A model generated the notes under the pieces. The model was not told the DNA's origin and made no database searches. It saw only the letters and a list, made by a program, of their open reading frames with translations. Of a DNA stretch of 64,000 nucleotides, positions 1-31,790 are shown in pieces. This DNA is from Amorphochlora amoebiformis. Lineage: Eukaryota; Cercozoa; Chlorarachniophyceae. The first letter of the stretch is position 1. The number at the start of each line of letters is the position of its first letter. A program made the translations under genes and the position numbers. Where the stretch lies: the NCBI GenBank assembly GCA_054601695.1, contig BAAHQB010000494.1:1-64000 (forward strand), read 5' to 3'.

Positions 1-229
1 TATAATATATATAAATACACACACATTCATAAAAATATACACACATACATACACACACATATATACACATACATATATATTTACATATATACACATACAC
101 ACATACACACACATATGCACATACACACACATATATATAAATACATATATACACCATACATACATATACATACACATACATACACATACATATACACATA
201 TACATACATATATATACATATACATACAC

Positions 230-301
<72 letters not shown>

Positions 302-334
302 CACATACATATATATATATATATACATATACAT

Positions 335-392
<58 letters not shown>

Positions 393-420
393 TCATTTGT
401 ATTCAGAAACGTGCTATTCT
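1..420. repeat. TA/CA microsatellite block
   Basis: Alternating ATAC, ACAC and a pure TA run from about 235 to 295, with a second TA run near 345-388. Open frames on both strands translate only as Tyr/Ile/His/Cys/Val alternations, so no gene is called. The stretch 420-800 is non-repetitive and moderately GC-rich, and could be the promoter or 5' region of the gene copy that follows. Confidence 0.95.
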
Positions 421-801
421 AATCTGTGACACTTACATAAATACACAACAGAACGAAGATAACATGACACTCAACCCAGACCACATACATACCCACACAC
501 GCTCAATAGGATAACAGTGTTACCCATCGAATTTAAACTTATCTACCCTTCTGGCTTTCCCGCGCGGTATTCCTCTCCGGAAGGAGTTTGGACGGGTAGG
601 CCCGCGAATGTCAAGCGAAGTGGACGCCATTGACACATTTCAGCGACAATGTTAGGAGGTTTCCTAATCATTCCAGAACATTCCTGTATACATTTGGGTA
701 AATTCGATCCCCAAAACTGTCGCTGGCCTGCTTCATCTCACCACCCGTCTACAGTCTACACACCCTTGCCCCGCGTCGGCACCCATTCATCACAATCCAA
801 G

Positions 802-1153
802 ATGCAGATCTGCGATCAGGCGGGCAATTGTAAAACCCCAGATGCCAGGGAGAAAAGAATCATACTGGGACTGCGGAGCATGCTCCTTCGTTTCACCATG
901 ACCGAGGATATGTACGTCAAGCTCGCCGGTACCATTGTCCACGACTATAAGACAAACAAAGAGCGAGTTCAGGCCGTCCGAAGTGTGATTTCAAACTGGA
1001 AGCAAGACGGGCTTTTGAAGCTTCGATTTCCGTGTGGAGGACAACACCGGCGAACAGCTCCAAAAGCAGTGCATATGGCACCCGAGAGTACTACTGCGAG
1101 AGCTAGAATGCGATAAATTATTGGAGGTGATCCAGCAGCTGGACAGCAATTAA
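802..1153 (+). pseudogene. small unrecognised gene copy with one frame break (family copy 1)
   Basis: From ATG 802 the frame runs through MQICDQAGN, the motif REKRIILGLRSMLLRFTM and on to NWKQDG near 1010. Useful coding then moves to another frame at about 1019, beginning SFDFRVEDNTGEQ and ending EVIQQLDSN with TAA at 1151-1153. The original frame also stays open to 1116, but its tail is low-complexity Arg/Thr/Ala. An AATAAA lies at 1292-1297. The core is clearly related to the spliced gene at 2814-4434, where RRRIIL is followed by [16 protein letters not shown]. Here those segments are contiguous with no intron. The break sits in CTTTTGAAG, so a single-base indel, a sequencing error or a very short intron are all possible. 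About 117 residues would result. I do not recognise the family and call no function. Intron absence plus a frame break fits a retrocopy, but that is inference. Confidence 0.5.
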
Positions 1154-1469
1154 CGATCCGAGAGCAGCTGGATCGACTGTACTTTCAAAGTTAACGCTAT
1201 CTACATAGTGGTTGTAATTAAGTATACAATTAGTTTTCTAGAATTTGTACCACGCGCGGTGTATTGAATTGTGATAGTCGGAGAGGCGATTAATAAAATT
1301 GAATTAACATTGCATTTCGAATGAACAAACACAAATCTGTCCAGGTATATATGCAATTGCAATTATTTGTAATACGTAACGTTCTGAGACTTCCGTAACT
1401 CTTGCTATCAAAGATTAATTTAAGAGTATCACTGTCCTGTGAAAATAGCATTATATTTACGTACTATAG

Positions 1470-2640
<1,171 letters not shown>

Positions 2641-2813
2641 TATATAATATTTTCTACCCTGTATCTAGTGCCTATGAACTTCATGATATAATATATATAT
2701 ACACCGTATGTATTATAATCATTACATGATCAAACTACATGTATGATCGTTATTAATTATCTACTGTAAAACATGATTTACACCACATGTAAATACGCGC
2801 GTAGTAGCCGCAG

Positions 2814-2879
2814 TCTAGATAGAAACTCCAATAAGAAAAACTTCGATATCCACGAAGTTTACAGTTCCCTAAGTGTAAT

Positions 2880-2917
<38 letters not shown>

Positions 2918-2940
2918 AATGTATGCATGTATGTATATAC

Positions 2941-2988
<48 letters not shown>

Positions 2989-3076
2989 ATATATATTATA
3001 AATTATGTACATATGTACATACATGTATACTTATGACATACACTTAAAAAAAAATGTATGTATGTATGCACATACA

Positions 3077-3129
<53 letters not shown>

Positions 3130-4434
3130 GTATAAATATATATATATATATATATATTAAAAAAAATTATCTACATGTACATGCAAATATATATATAACA
3201 ATCATGAATAACCCCGCCGGGCCCATTTATATGTATCAACCCCGATTCAGACTTTAGATCCATACCGCGTGACACATGAACGTGTCACACTCCACAAGAA
3301 TCCTCGTAGCCCTCCATCTCATCCACATGACGACCACGTCACATCCAGAAGAATCTCACGGACGTGAAGAAGGGAACTAGGCTGCCTGATAGCTCACGAT
3401 GGGTGATGTGAGACTTTATTGTGAAACCTGATCGAGAGAGAGAACCGAACTTCAGATGTCGTCCTCAACGTCCTCGCCCTAAGTCAGTGAGTGACGGTAG
3501 TCTCTCGTTCACGGTCCCTCCTCCCTCCAGCGCACGGAGAAGTGAGTGAGCTAATGGCCTTTCGGTGTATTGGTTTGAGCTAGCCGTAAAAGAAGTGATG
3601 TCGATGGATGACACGTATTTGGAGAGTACCGTCGAGTCTTGGACACGTGTCACTTCTTCGCGAGTGGAGGCGGAAGGATCGTAGGCCGGTCGAGGGCATC
3701 GTATCCCGCGAACGCGACCGCGGCGTCGGCCAAGCGCGGTGCGCCGTGCGCCGGGCGACAGTTGACGCACTTTTTGTGAAACGGCCTTAAAAGTATTACG
3801 AACCCTTTAAAAGAAGCGTTAGAAACCCCCTTTCATGTGTATTACGGGCTGAATTAGGGCGATATTGCCAAAGAAATTTCAAACTTTGGTATTCTATATG
3901 CCTCTTCATGTGCTGTCACAGGCCCACAGCAGGGAGAACCCAATTTCGACGCTGCCAGGTTCCACATCGCAAAAATCAATCATCAAAGCTCCACCGAAAG
4001 CATGGGCAGCCAGGCTTCTCGACTCGCTCGGCACGGCGATAGAAAGCTCTCAATCCTCCCATTGGATGCGAATGAGAGGAGACGGAGGATTATTTTGGGT
4101 GAGAACAATGTTCTCGTTTGATTTGTGCGTGAGAGGGATCTCCGGTGTTCTTCAATGGGCTCTTGAGTCTTGTCTCCGTCAACGCTGCCACTCCAGTGAT
4201 AAGACCTCATGGCGTTTATTACTTGTTTTGTATTGATGCACACACACACACACACATATGTGTGTGTATATATATATATATTATATTACACACTGGTGTA
4301 CATTTGTATCATAATATATATATCGCACAATAAATTGACAATTCGTATTGTATTTGGACAGGACTTGAGCAGATGTTGGTAAGATTCACTATGTCGCGCG
4401 AAATGTACTCACGCCTTGCCGACATCGTAGATGG
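2814..4434 (+). CDS. unrecognised spliced gene, partial (family copy 2)
   Basis: Three exons join in phase. Exon 2814-2872 (T then [19 protein letters not shown]) ends phase 1 at GTGTAA. Exon 3922-4098 ([18 protein letters not shown] ... [13 protein letters not shown]) ends phase 1 at GTGAGA. Exon 4362-4434 or slightly longer ([26 protein letters not shown]) follows. Joining G|GA at 4098/4362 rebuilds RIILGL, exactly the contiguous motif of the copy at 802-1153, which is good evidence that the intron is real. The last exon may stop at the GTATTG donor (4435) or read on to about 4486. Start and end of the gene are not found; it may continue upstream of 2814 or toward 7.2 kb. The first intron (2873-3921) holds TA repeats and a GC-rich stretch at 3200-3800 in which I see nothing convincing. 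Family and function are not recognised. Confidence 0.5.
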
Positions 4435-4489
4435 GTATTGCAATTGTGTCATGCACAATACCTTGCATAAGATGATTGATGGACTACAT

Positions 4490-4533
<44 letters not shown>

Positions 4534-4535
4534 GT

Positions 4536-4627
4536 AAATTACAAATTTAGATCTCGTTCTGATACTCTATCAATACACCGCATGACCTAATTTTAGTTAG
4601 GGTTATAGAGTTAGCGTTTTGTTGGTA

Positions 4628-4671
<44 letters not shown>

Positions 4672-4775
4672 ATGTACATATATATATATATACATATATA
4701 TATGTATATAATGTATATATATATGTATATATATATATATATTTATATATATAGATATGTATATATATATTTTTA

Positions 4776-4842
<67 letters not shown>

Positions 4843-5278
4843 ATATATTATATATATTAGTAGTAGTTAATAACCAATTCACACCGATAATAAGAATAAC
4901 ACTAACAACAATACTCATAGGGACTACCCTTCACGCGCAGAAAGAATCTTAGCAATAAAGGAGCTATTAGAGGTACCCATGCCTTAATACGATCTATCCA
5001 CACACTCACAGATGAATTATACGCATACTATGTATCTTAGACTTGGAAGAGAGAAGGCCTTCTCCGCCTCGAACGCAAAAGTTGATCAGTCGCGAAAGCT
5101 CTGGGACTCCTCCTGCTTGCGTTAAACCGTGGTCATCGTTAAATTCCGTTTTGAATGTTCCGAAGGCTGGCCTGCGCTGTGCATATCATTCTTCTGCATG
5201 AATCCTTCGGCCCTGTACGATTATTTCATCATAGAAGTAACTCAAGGATTTACGTAGTCTGATTCTATCGTGGCAGAT
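4536..5278 (-). other. possible minus-strand exons or gene relic
   Basis: Two islands look coding on the minus strand. Reading down from 5278, a frame stays open for 91 codons to TGA at 5006 apart from one internal TGA. Its parts include ICHDRIRLRKSLSYFYDE and, after the stop, AFGTFKTEFNDDHGLTQ. A second island, about 4583-4536 ([15 protein letters not shown]), has an acceptor AAAATTAG preceded by ACCCTAAC and a GTAATT donor. The two are not joined in phase, and a plus-strand exon at 4362-4434 lies just beyond. This could be a decayed gene or unrelated chance frames. The stretch 4623-4857 between them is TA/CA microsatellite. Confidence 0.2.
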
Positions 5279-5430
5279 GGTGTCATCCTGTTGTAGAGAT
5301 TTGTGTACTTAACCTCTCAATCGGTGTGTGTCTACATATTTCGATTACTAAAGGTTGTACAGGAGAGTATATTATTGCTTGACAAGTTGTAAAGTAGGAT
5401 GATTATACCTGTATTATTTGAATCTATGTG

Positions 5431-5470
<40 letters not shown>

Positions 5471-5474
5471 ATAC

Positions 5475-5509
<35 letters not shown>

Positions 5510-5650
5510 ATACATGTGTGTGTATATGTACACCCTCTGATAAATGAAAACTTAATATATATAATATTATATATACAGCGTATATGTAGTATAAATATGT
5601 ATATATATAATATATATATATATATATATGTATAGATATAATATTTATAT

Positions 5651-5689
<39 letters not shown>

Positions 5690-5816
5690 TATAATTTTCA
5701 CTGTATGTATATATTCTTCTGTATGTCTAACACTGATATTATACAATTATTACATCATATAATATAATATTATATATACAATGTATTATCATAGTACTAA
5801 TGTTGATATATACTAC

Positions 5817-5883
<67 letters not shown>

Positions 5884-6856
5884 ATGTGTTTGTGTATTTT
5901 TTACCATATTATATATTCATAGTACCATGCATGACATGCAACACCATAATGATCGATTCAAACACTAATAATTGGTCCAATCAGCATCTACCAAAGTTCA
6001 CATCTGCCGACCAACCGCCGCGAAAGCGAGCGGAAAAAGTGTGACTCGTCAAGGTCGCCATACTTGGTCCGCAAGCATACGAACAAGCTGGGATCGAGAA
6101 GAAAAAATGCGCAAAGAGTGAGTATATTTAATAATTTCTATTGAAGAGGATAAAATTCAGCTGTGGGGGAGAGATGAAGAAGACAGAGAGAGAGAGGGAT
6201 GATCGTGCGGGCAGCTGTCATTTCCGGAGATTCTTGGAGACTTTCTACATCGACTCTACGTAGACTCCAAGAAGATAATCCCCGATAGTCCCCGATAATC
6301 CCCGGCTGAGATGCATTCATATCAAAACAGATATATCAGGATATCAAATCTTCATATCTAGTAAGTAAAATGTCGCAGCTCCGATGGTCGGGAAGGGAGA
6401 GGGGGGAGAGGGGAGCACAGTAAAGCGCGCGGGAAGAATCTGATTAATCTCTCAGCCTGTAGTTGTGAGATGTGTGAGTATATTGGAAGGAGAGGAAGAT
6501 AGAGAGCAGAGAAGATGGAGAAATATAAGATTAGGAAGCGGGAGGAGAGACCGGAGGGAGACCGGAAGGAGAGACCGGAAGGAGAGAGAGACCGGAAGGA
6601 GAGAAAGAAGAAGAGAGACACAAAGAGACACAAAGAGACACATGAAGAGGAAAATAGAGTTGGGGTATGAGAGATATTTTTTATGATATTTGTTGAACAC
6701 ACAGGATACGACATGACGCACACACGCACGCACACATATGTACATAGACGAAATATGTAAATGTATGTGCACGTGTAAAAATACACCGAATCTAATATAT
6801 GTGTATATGTATATATGCTCTATTACAACAAATTATAATATACACATGCTCTCTCT

Positions 6857-6923
<67 letters not shown>

Positions 6924-6958
6924 GTGTGTCTGTGTGTGTATATGTGTACCTATATATT

Positions 6959-7027
<69 letters not shown>

Positions 7028-7079
7028 TGTGTGTGTGTGTGCGTGTGTGTGTGTCTGTGTGTGTATATGTGTGTTTATA

Positions 7080-7169
<90 letters not shown>

Positions 7170-7183
7170 ACAATAATGATTAG
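5279..7183. repeat. microsatellites with small unresolved islands
   Basis: Mostly TA and TG/CA repeats. Non-repetitive islands at 5279-5430 and 5930-6460 contain only short open frames, such as one ending PPRKRAEKV at 6044; I cannot tie them to a gene. From about 6538 to 6610 a purine-rich minisatellite repeats GAGACCGGAAGGAGA with small variations. The 5' exons of the YdcF-like gene should lie somewhere in or upstream of this stretch, but I could not identify them. Confidence 0.6.
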
Positions 7184-15627
<8,444 letters not shown>

Positions 15628-15703
15628 TTACCGCGTCGTTTGCGCACCCAGTCTCGGCATCGATCGACCTACAGCCTAGTACAAGTCACAGTTTGAAAGT
15701 ATC

Positions 15704-15709
15704 AATAAA
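15704..15709 (+). terminator. polyadenylation signal AATAAA of the YdcF-like gene
   Basis: AATAAA lies 77 bases past the TGA at 15625-15627. A second frame of the last exon, in phase 0, stays open to TAG at 15679 and would place the signal 25 bases past that stop. Intron phase and the family C-terminus favour the TGA. Confidence 0.55.
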
Positions 15710-16540
15710 ATCAGTGACTCAGAAAGCCTATATACGGTATATCTCTAGATATCTCTAGCTAGCGCGCTTAGACATATATCTCTAGTATCTATATGCTCAC
15801 ATACTAGTTGTATCATATTCCTTATTACGTAGTGGGCGGTGATGCAGATGAGATCTGTCTATGATTACGTAGTAACTTGCCGATGCGTGAGCGGTAACTT
15901 AAACTAATGAACTGTTCTTCCGCTCATATGACTAATTCGGTAAAACCTAATTTGTCGGCGGTCTCGTCATTCTGTCTTCACATTCATCTCTCACTGACAT
16001 TCCTGGTTTGTATGTTACTGTGTTAATGTCGTTAGACTCGTTACATTTACTCTAGTTAATAGATTCACTCACGGTACTATCTATAGACTATCAATCATGA
16101 TACTAACTACTAGTAACTAGACTAAATCTCGTAGATAAAAAAGTCCGTAGTACTAGTACTAGTAGTATGCTAGGTCTAGTAGGTACTAGACGTAAGGTCT
16201 AGTGGTGTGACACACAGATGCATAGACTTGTTGTACATACTAGATAGCTAGGATAGACTCATTCAAGTCATTCTATCTAGTCTCTAGATTCTAGACTAGT
16301 CTAGAGATTCTCTAGATTCTAGCTCCTATTAGCCTAGTCTTAACTAGCATAGCTTAATATCTAGAATATAGTAATTACGTGATCTATTTCTAGTATCTAA
16401 GAGTATGTGATGTTCAGTGATCATTTAAATTATTCAAACTAGTTAAAACTACTAGAACTAGTTAGACTAGGAGAGATCTAGGAGATCGCTCTAGCGCTAT
16501 CATATCAGTAGTAACAGATCTCGTAGACCTTCTTAGTCTA
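15710..16540. other. CTAG-rich intergenic spacer without microsatellites
   Basis: Dense CTAG, TAGT and ACTAG words, for example around 16150-16180 and 16260-16330, with no TA microsatellite. It separates the plus-strand YdcF-like gene from the minus-strand gene at 17.2-20.6 kb, so the two genes converge here. Nothing coding is seen except a minus-strand frame at 16688-16551 (discussed with the next gene). Confidence 0.6.
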
Positions 16541-16786
16541 GTTAGTAGATCTAGTAGATATCTAGGATATAACAGAAATAGATGAGGTTCTGGACGTTAT
16601 TTAGTCCCTCTAGTCCCTTGTCAGGTTTTAGACTAGTTGGAGTTAGCGAACATAAAAACTGGTTTTCTCGGAGGCTTACACGGTCCTGCGATGTACAGGT
16701 AATATATATATATGTATATATATATATATAAAAATATAAATATATATATATATATATATACATATATATAATATATGTATGCATAC

Positions 16787-16819
<33 letters not shown>

Positions 16820-16839
16820 CGTATATATAAAAATATATA

Positions 16840-16881
<42 letters not shown>

Positions 16882-16995
16882 CGCATATTTTGTGTATAAT
16901 TTTGATATGATATATATATTTTTTTAACCCAGATAGTGATATATGCAGCGTATATACATATACATATATATTTATATAAGTATATATATATATAA

Positions 16996-17061
<66 letters not shown>

Positions 17062-17131
17062 GTGTACATGCACACATACACAAAACATTCACGTATACAC
17101 ACACGCATATATATATATATATGCATTATAC

Positions 17132-17169
<38 letters not shown>

Positions 17170-17232
17170 CACATAATTGAAATACGCATGCTTGCCCTTT
17201 AAATCCTCTTGATATGTTTATCTAGTTCATAC

Positions 17233-20568
<3,336 letters not shown>

Positions 20569-20580
20569 CTATGCATATAC

Positions 20581-20627
<47 letters not shown>

Positions 20628-20732
20628 TATTATATGTAATACACAACACAGATACAAACGCAAGATACATATTAAATACACGAAGAACATACACGCGCAT
20701 ACAAGTTAAATTATGCATATTAGCAACGGTTA

Positions 20733-20815
20733 GGGTCGACGGGGAAGGTGGTTTGGTGAAGGCAGTCAGCTTTTGGGGTTAAGGTTTGGATCAGGGTAAG
20801 GGTTAGGGGTTAACC
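20733..20815 (-). repeat. degenerate TTAGGG block
   Basis: AGGGTAAGGGTTAGGGGTTAA and GGTTAGGGTCGACGG lie in a non-repetitive island at 20700-20880. On the minus strand they read CCCTAA, the sense direction of the neighbouring minus-strand genes. Confidence 0.7.
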
Positions 20816-20948
20816 CGTAGGCATCTCTCTGAGGGTTCGGGTAGCGGAGCAGTAATAAGTCAAATCGTATGTATATCCTCCGCTACTAGGGCTATGTATG
20901 TATGTATATATATGTATATATAATATATATATATATATATTTTTTGTT

Positions 20949-20979
<31 letters not shown>

Positions 20980-20984
20980 TATAC

Positions 20985-21035
20985 ATATTAAGACTAGTGA
21001 CAAGCAAGTCGTCTGCATATAGTACGGTTCTCGAG
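20985..21035 (-). other. reverse-transcriptase-like YADD fragment (weak)
   Basis: On the minus strand 21035 down to about 20985 reads [17 protein letters not shown], which resembles the catalytic YADD block of non-LTR reverse transcriptases. A second minus-strand island at about 21280-21245 reads [10 protein letters not shown]. No other RT blocks are visible; TA repeats flank both. Another frame of the same island ([15 protein letters not shown]) is also open, so this may be chance. Confidence 0.25.
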
Positions 21036-21076
21036 CTACATTTATATAAATATTATATACATATATATATATAACA

Positions 21077-21123
<47 letters not shown>

Positions 21124-21138
21124 TATATATATTATATA

Positions 21139-21232
<94 letters not shown>

Positions 21233-21304
21233 TATACATTTTTCAACCTTGTACCCTGCAGCTTTCCATTGGAAACGATATCCACTAAGGCCCCATACTC
21301 CTCC

Positions 21305-21346
<42 letters not shown>

Positions 21347-21432
21347 TATATATACATTTTCAAAGTTGCATTCTCATTTTTTGTATCACACTTATGTTCC
21401 AAGATAGAACTCACATACGTATGAACACACAA

Positions 21433-21465
<33 letters not shown>

Positions 21466-21473
21466 TATATATA

Positions 21474-21521
<48 letters not shown>

Positions 21522-21593
21522 CATACATATGTACATATTATCTAAACTGCCAACTGTGAAGAGAAAGAAAGAAAATCAGGGTATCATTGAAGC

Positions 21594-21720
21594 GACATAT
21601 ACGTCCTGTATGTGGTAGCCGATACACTCAAAGCAGTGTCATGTTTCGTATAACTCTCAAAAGTTCACTCAAAACCCTCAAATCGGCTCTTAAATGTGTA
21701 AAATGCACGGGAACTTGTGA
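21594..21720 (+). pseudogene. degenerate C2H2 zinc-finger-like fragment
   Basis: The plus frame reads [16 protein letters not shown], like the CxxCG..Y..xS.L.R half of a C2H2 finger. A one-base shift restores a further Cys (YTSCM) just before it. A related stretch with both Cys and the first His lies at 36640-36712. A downstream LKCVKC could be a second finger start. The opposite strand is also open here ([17 protein letters not shown]), so neither reading is secure. Confidence 0.25.
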
Positions 21721-21939
21721 ACAAAAGGGGTCTAGCACGACACAAATGTCATCCCTAGTGTATCTAGCGTGTATATAACAACAATGACACACGTGTACTA
21801 AAGAAGATGTTGCAAGAAGATATGTGCATATTTGTATATTTATAATATATATATATATATATATATAATATATATATATATACATATATATATAATATAT
21901 AACCTGGCATGAGTTGCAAGACAGAACATAATGTAGGCT

Positions 21940-21973
<34 letters not shown>

Positions 21974-21983
21974 ATATACACAC

Positions 21984-22016
<33 letters not shown>

Positions 22017-22032
22017 ATATTGGTGTACACAC

Positions 22033-22066
<34 letters not shown>

Positions 22067-22122
22067 GATAGAGTTAATACTCATGGATTCATACATATTC
22101 CTTGAATATTATCTCTTATATA

Positions 22123-22153
<31 letters not shown>

Positions 22154-22460
22154 GGTGTGTATATATATATATATAATATATATATATTTATATATATGAT
22201 AGAGTTAATACTCATGGATTCATACATATTCCTTGAATAATATCTCTTATATATGTATATATATATTTATATATATGATAGAGTTAATACTCATGGATTC
22301 ATACATATTCCTTGAATAATATCTCTTATATATGTATATATATATATATATATATAATATTGGTGTATATATATATATATATATAATATATATATTTATA
22401 TATATGATAGAGTTAATACTCATGGATTCATACATATTCCTTGAATAATATCTCTTAGAT
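22067..22460 (+). repeat. four-copy dispersed tandem repeat
   Basis: GATAGAGTTAATACTCATGG followed by ATTCATACATATTCCTTGAA and TATCTCTTA recurs at 22067, 22198, 22277 and 22405, separated by variable TA repeat. A second unit, GTCGGATAGACATAACACAG followed by ACTTAGAATATAATGCA, follows at about 22490 and 22575, with a diverged third near 22870. Confidence 0.9.
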
Positions 22461-22529
22461 ACTGTAAGGTATATGAGTAGGTAGATTGATAGTCGGATAG
22501 ACATAACACAGACTTAGAATATAATGCAC

Positions 22530-22565
<36 letters not shown>

Positions 22566-22637
22566 AGTAGATAGATAGTCGGATAGACATAACACAGACT
22601 TAGAATATAATGCACGTATGTATGTATATATATATAT

Positions 22638-22669
<32 letters not shown>

Positions 22670-22766
22670 ATATTTACATATATTTATACATATATATATA
22701 TATATATAAAAGGCATGAGACATATAGCACAGAATATAAAATATAATGTACTATATATATATATAT

Positions 22767-22828
<62 letters not shown>

Positions 22829-22910
22829 AATAGATAGATTAGATAGATATAGAGAGATAGATTGATAGACAAAGCACAGACTTTGAATATAATGCAATAT
22901 GTATATAATA

Positions 22911-22966
<56 letters not shown>

Positions 22967-23141
22967 TATATATATATATACTATATATATATATACTATA
23001 TATATATATACATACATACGTAATATCTATTTACATAATATTGTGAAGACTCATAACCTCCAATATCATGAGGATATATACATATATATATATATATTTA
23101 CATGCAATACATAAGTTAATAACACACAAATATTTTCTTAG

Positions 23142-23227
23142 TTACAAAATCATTTGACGTAGAATTCCCTTCGGTGCCATCAGGACACTCATCGTCGAAG
23201 TTTTCCGCTGTGATAGAGGAGTTCTAG
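23142..23227 (+). CDS. probable terminal exon of an unidentified plus-strand gene
   Basis: The acceptor TATTTTCTTAG is followed by a frame reading TKSFDVEFPSVPSGHSSSKF and ending SAVIEEF with TAG at 23225-23227. AATAAA follows 14 bases later (23241-23246). Splice site, coding look and polyA signal together suggest a last exon entered in phase 1. I found no convincing upstream exons through the repeats at 21.9-23.1 kb. The minus strand also has an open frame here (MARTPLSQRKTS...), so confidence is limited. Confidence 0.35.
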
Positions 23228-23284
23228 CCATACATAGACAAATAAAAAAAAGCCTCAGACTGGTATGCGGAATAAGGGAATAAG

Positions 23285-23878
23285 ACAAAGAAAAACAAAA
23301 AGGAAAAGAGAGAACAAAGAGAGAGAGAAAGAGAGAGAACAAAGAGAGAGAGAGAGAGAAAAAAGAGAGAGAGAGAGAGAGAGCCGAGAAAGAGAGAGAG
23401 ATAGATAGAGAGAGAGAGAGAGCCGAGAAAGAAAGAGAGAGAGGAGAGAGAGAGAGAGGAGACAGAGAAAGACGAGACAGAGACGAGAGGGGAGAGAGAG
23501 ACGGGAGTGCGGTGAGATCACGTAGCGAGATGGAGCGAGGGTGAAAAGAAGGGAGAGAGTGAGAGGAGAGAGAGTGTGGGAGAAGAGAGAGAGAGAGGAG
23601 AGAGAGAGGAGAGAGAGAGGGGAGAGAGAGGGGAGAGAGAGGTGAGAGAGGAGAGGGAGGGGAGAGAGAGAGAGAGAGGGGACTAGAGGAGAGAGGAAGA
23701 AGCAAGAAATCACAAGAGAGTGTGTAGCGAGAAGAGCGAGCAATGAGAATTTTTAGTAAGAGAAGAGAGGAAAAGAGAGCGAGAGCGGGAACAGGAGAGT
23801 GAAAGAGAGATAGAGAAGGGAGAGGAGAAGAGGGAGAGGAGAGAGATTGAAGAGATAGATATAAAGATAGATAGAGAA

Positions 23879-23913
<35 letters not shown>

Positions 23914-23965
23914 ATGACAGAGAGAGGGAGAGAGGGAGAGAAAAGGAGGACTTTAAAGAAGGGGG
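23285..23965 (+). repeat. polypurine (GA-rich) tract
   Basis: About 680 bp of almost pure purine (GAGAGA, AAAGAGAGAG, GGAGAGAGAG). Minus-strand Ser/Leu/Pro frames over it are repeat translations. It mirrors the polypyrimidine tract at 10741-12735 and could form triplex (H-DNA). The stretch 23970-24200 beyond it is TA/CA microsatellite. Confidence 0.92.
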
Positions 23966-24013
23966 AAAAAGGTATGTACAAATTATATACATATATATAT
24001 ATATATATATAAA

Positions 24014-24058
<45 letters not shown>

Positions 24059-24205
24059 ATGTCGATGTATACAAAATACATACATTCATCTACATGTATA
24101 CAAATTATATATTGCACATAATATATAATACACACATGCAAACACACAGTTATATGTATATTTATTTATTCTATATATATATATATATATATTATGTAGA
24201 TATGT

Positions 24206-30474
<6,269 letters not shown>

Positions 30475-31045
30475 CTCTTCCGGTGGTCCGTTTGGGCGGG
30501 AAGAGACGGGAAGCGACGGAAAGCCGGGCACGTGTCCCGGTATATGACGCTTTGTCACGCTATTTTACAGATGCCCATGTCACGCTAATAAGAAATACTT
30601 TGCGATCAGTCACGCTTTAATAGCTCGACAACACGCTGTATTACCCTCCTAAGATTGGTGACATAGCCTTTCGTAGTCGAACATTCGAGCGTGATTCTCC
30701 GTGATGTCACACTACATTTCCGGGGGTTGTCGGTGGGATGGGGCGTGGAACTGAGACCAGCATATTTGCGTTGGGTTTCGTTCTAGGCGATATCCGACTC
30801 ATGAGATCTCTCTAAGAGATTTATTCCGGCAGCAGAGAAGCTGCCGCTGATTCGCATGAGCCCTATGGCCCCTGAAAGGGCTGGGCATTGAGCATGGATA
30901 TGCAATATTGTTGCACATGCATTTACTTCTATATGATATCGTAATATATGCAATTATTTTCAGGTATAATATTGTGTACATTCCTTTATGAATATAGATA
31001 CATATATACATAAACACAAACACACACATGTATATATTATATTAC

Positions 31046-31091
<46 letters not shown>

Positions 31092-31151
31092 TATACGTTA
31101 GGCATGTATGTACTTCTGTATATTGTGTCTCACATACACATATATACATAC

Positions 31152-31195
<44 letters not shown>

Positions 31196-31362
31196 CACAT
31201 AAATAACATTTAACATGCAAAAAACACAAAACTTTCATGGTGAGATACCGTTTGAAGGGCGTACCAAAGGGTGAGACCTGTATATATAATTACATTGTAT
31301 ACATTTATAAGTATTACTACGTTATAATAATTTGTTTATATATATAATATACTTACATATAT

Positions 31363-31425
<63 letters not shown>

Positions 31426-31455
31426 TAATGGACCAAGGAGTAGCCCTAGACATAC
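30475..31455. other. intergenic stretch with GC-richer islands
   Basis: Upstream of the proposed minus-strand start at 30474, the region 30475-30900 is non-repetitive and moderately GC-rich, as expected for a promoter. A plus-strand frame from 30234 to 30620 is open (INLCIVSDARILTLEELNRF is its best part), but it overlaps the minus-strand exons and has no supported splice context. The stretch 30900-31430 is mainly TA microsatellite. Confidence 0.35.
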
Positions 31456-31667
31456 AATTCCGAAAACGGCGGTCTGGCGACATCCTAGGAAGGTATGCAT
31501 CGTATGTTTCTTTAAGGGTCTACATATTCTATTACATATAACTATATGTACTAGATGTAATTCATATGTAATTATATATATATATATATATATAATCTAA
31601 ACAAACTATATGTAAAAAAGGATAAATATCATGATACACAAGCACAATTATATATTAGAATACACAA

Positions 31668-31708
<41 letters not shown>

Positions 31709-31731
31709 GTAGATATGTGTGTGTATTATAT

Positions 31732-31790
<59 letters not shown>

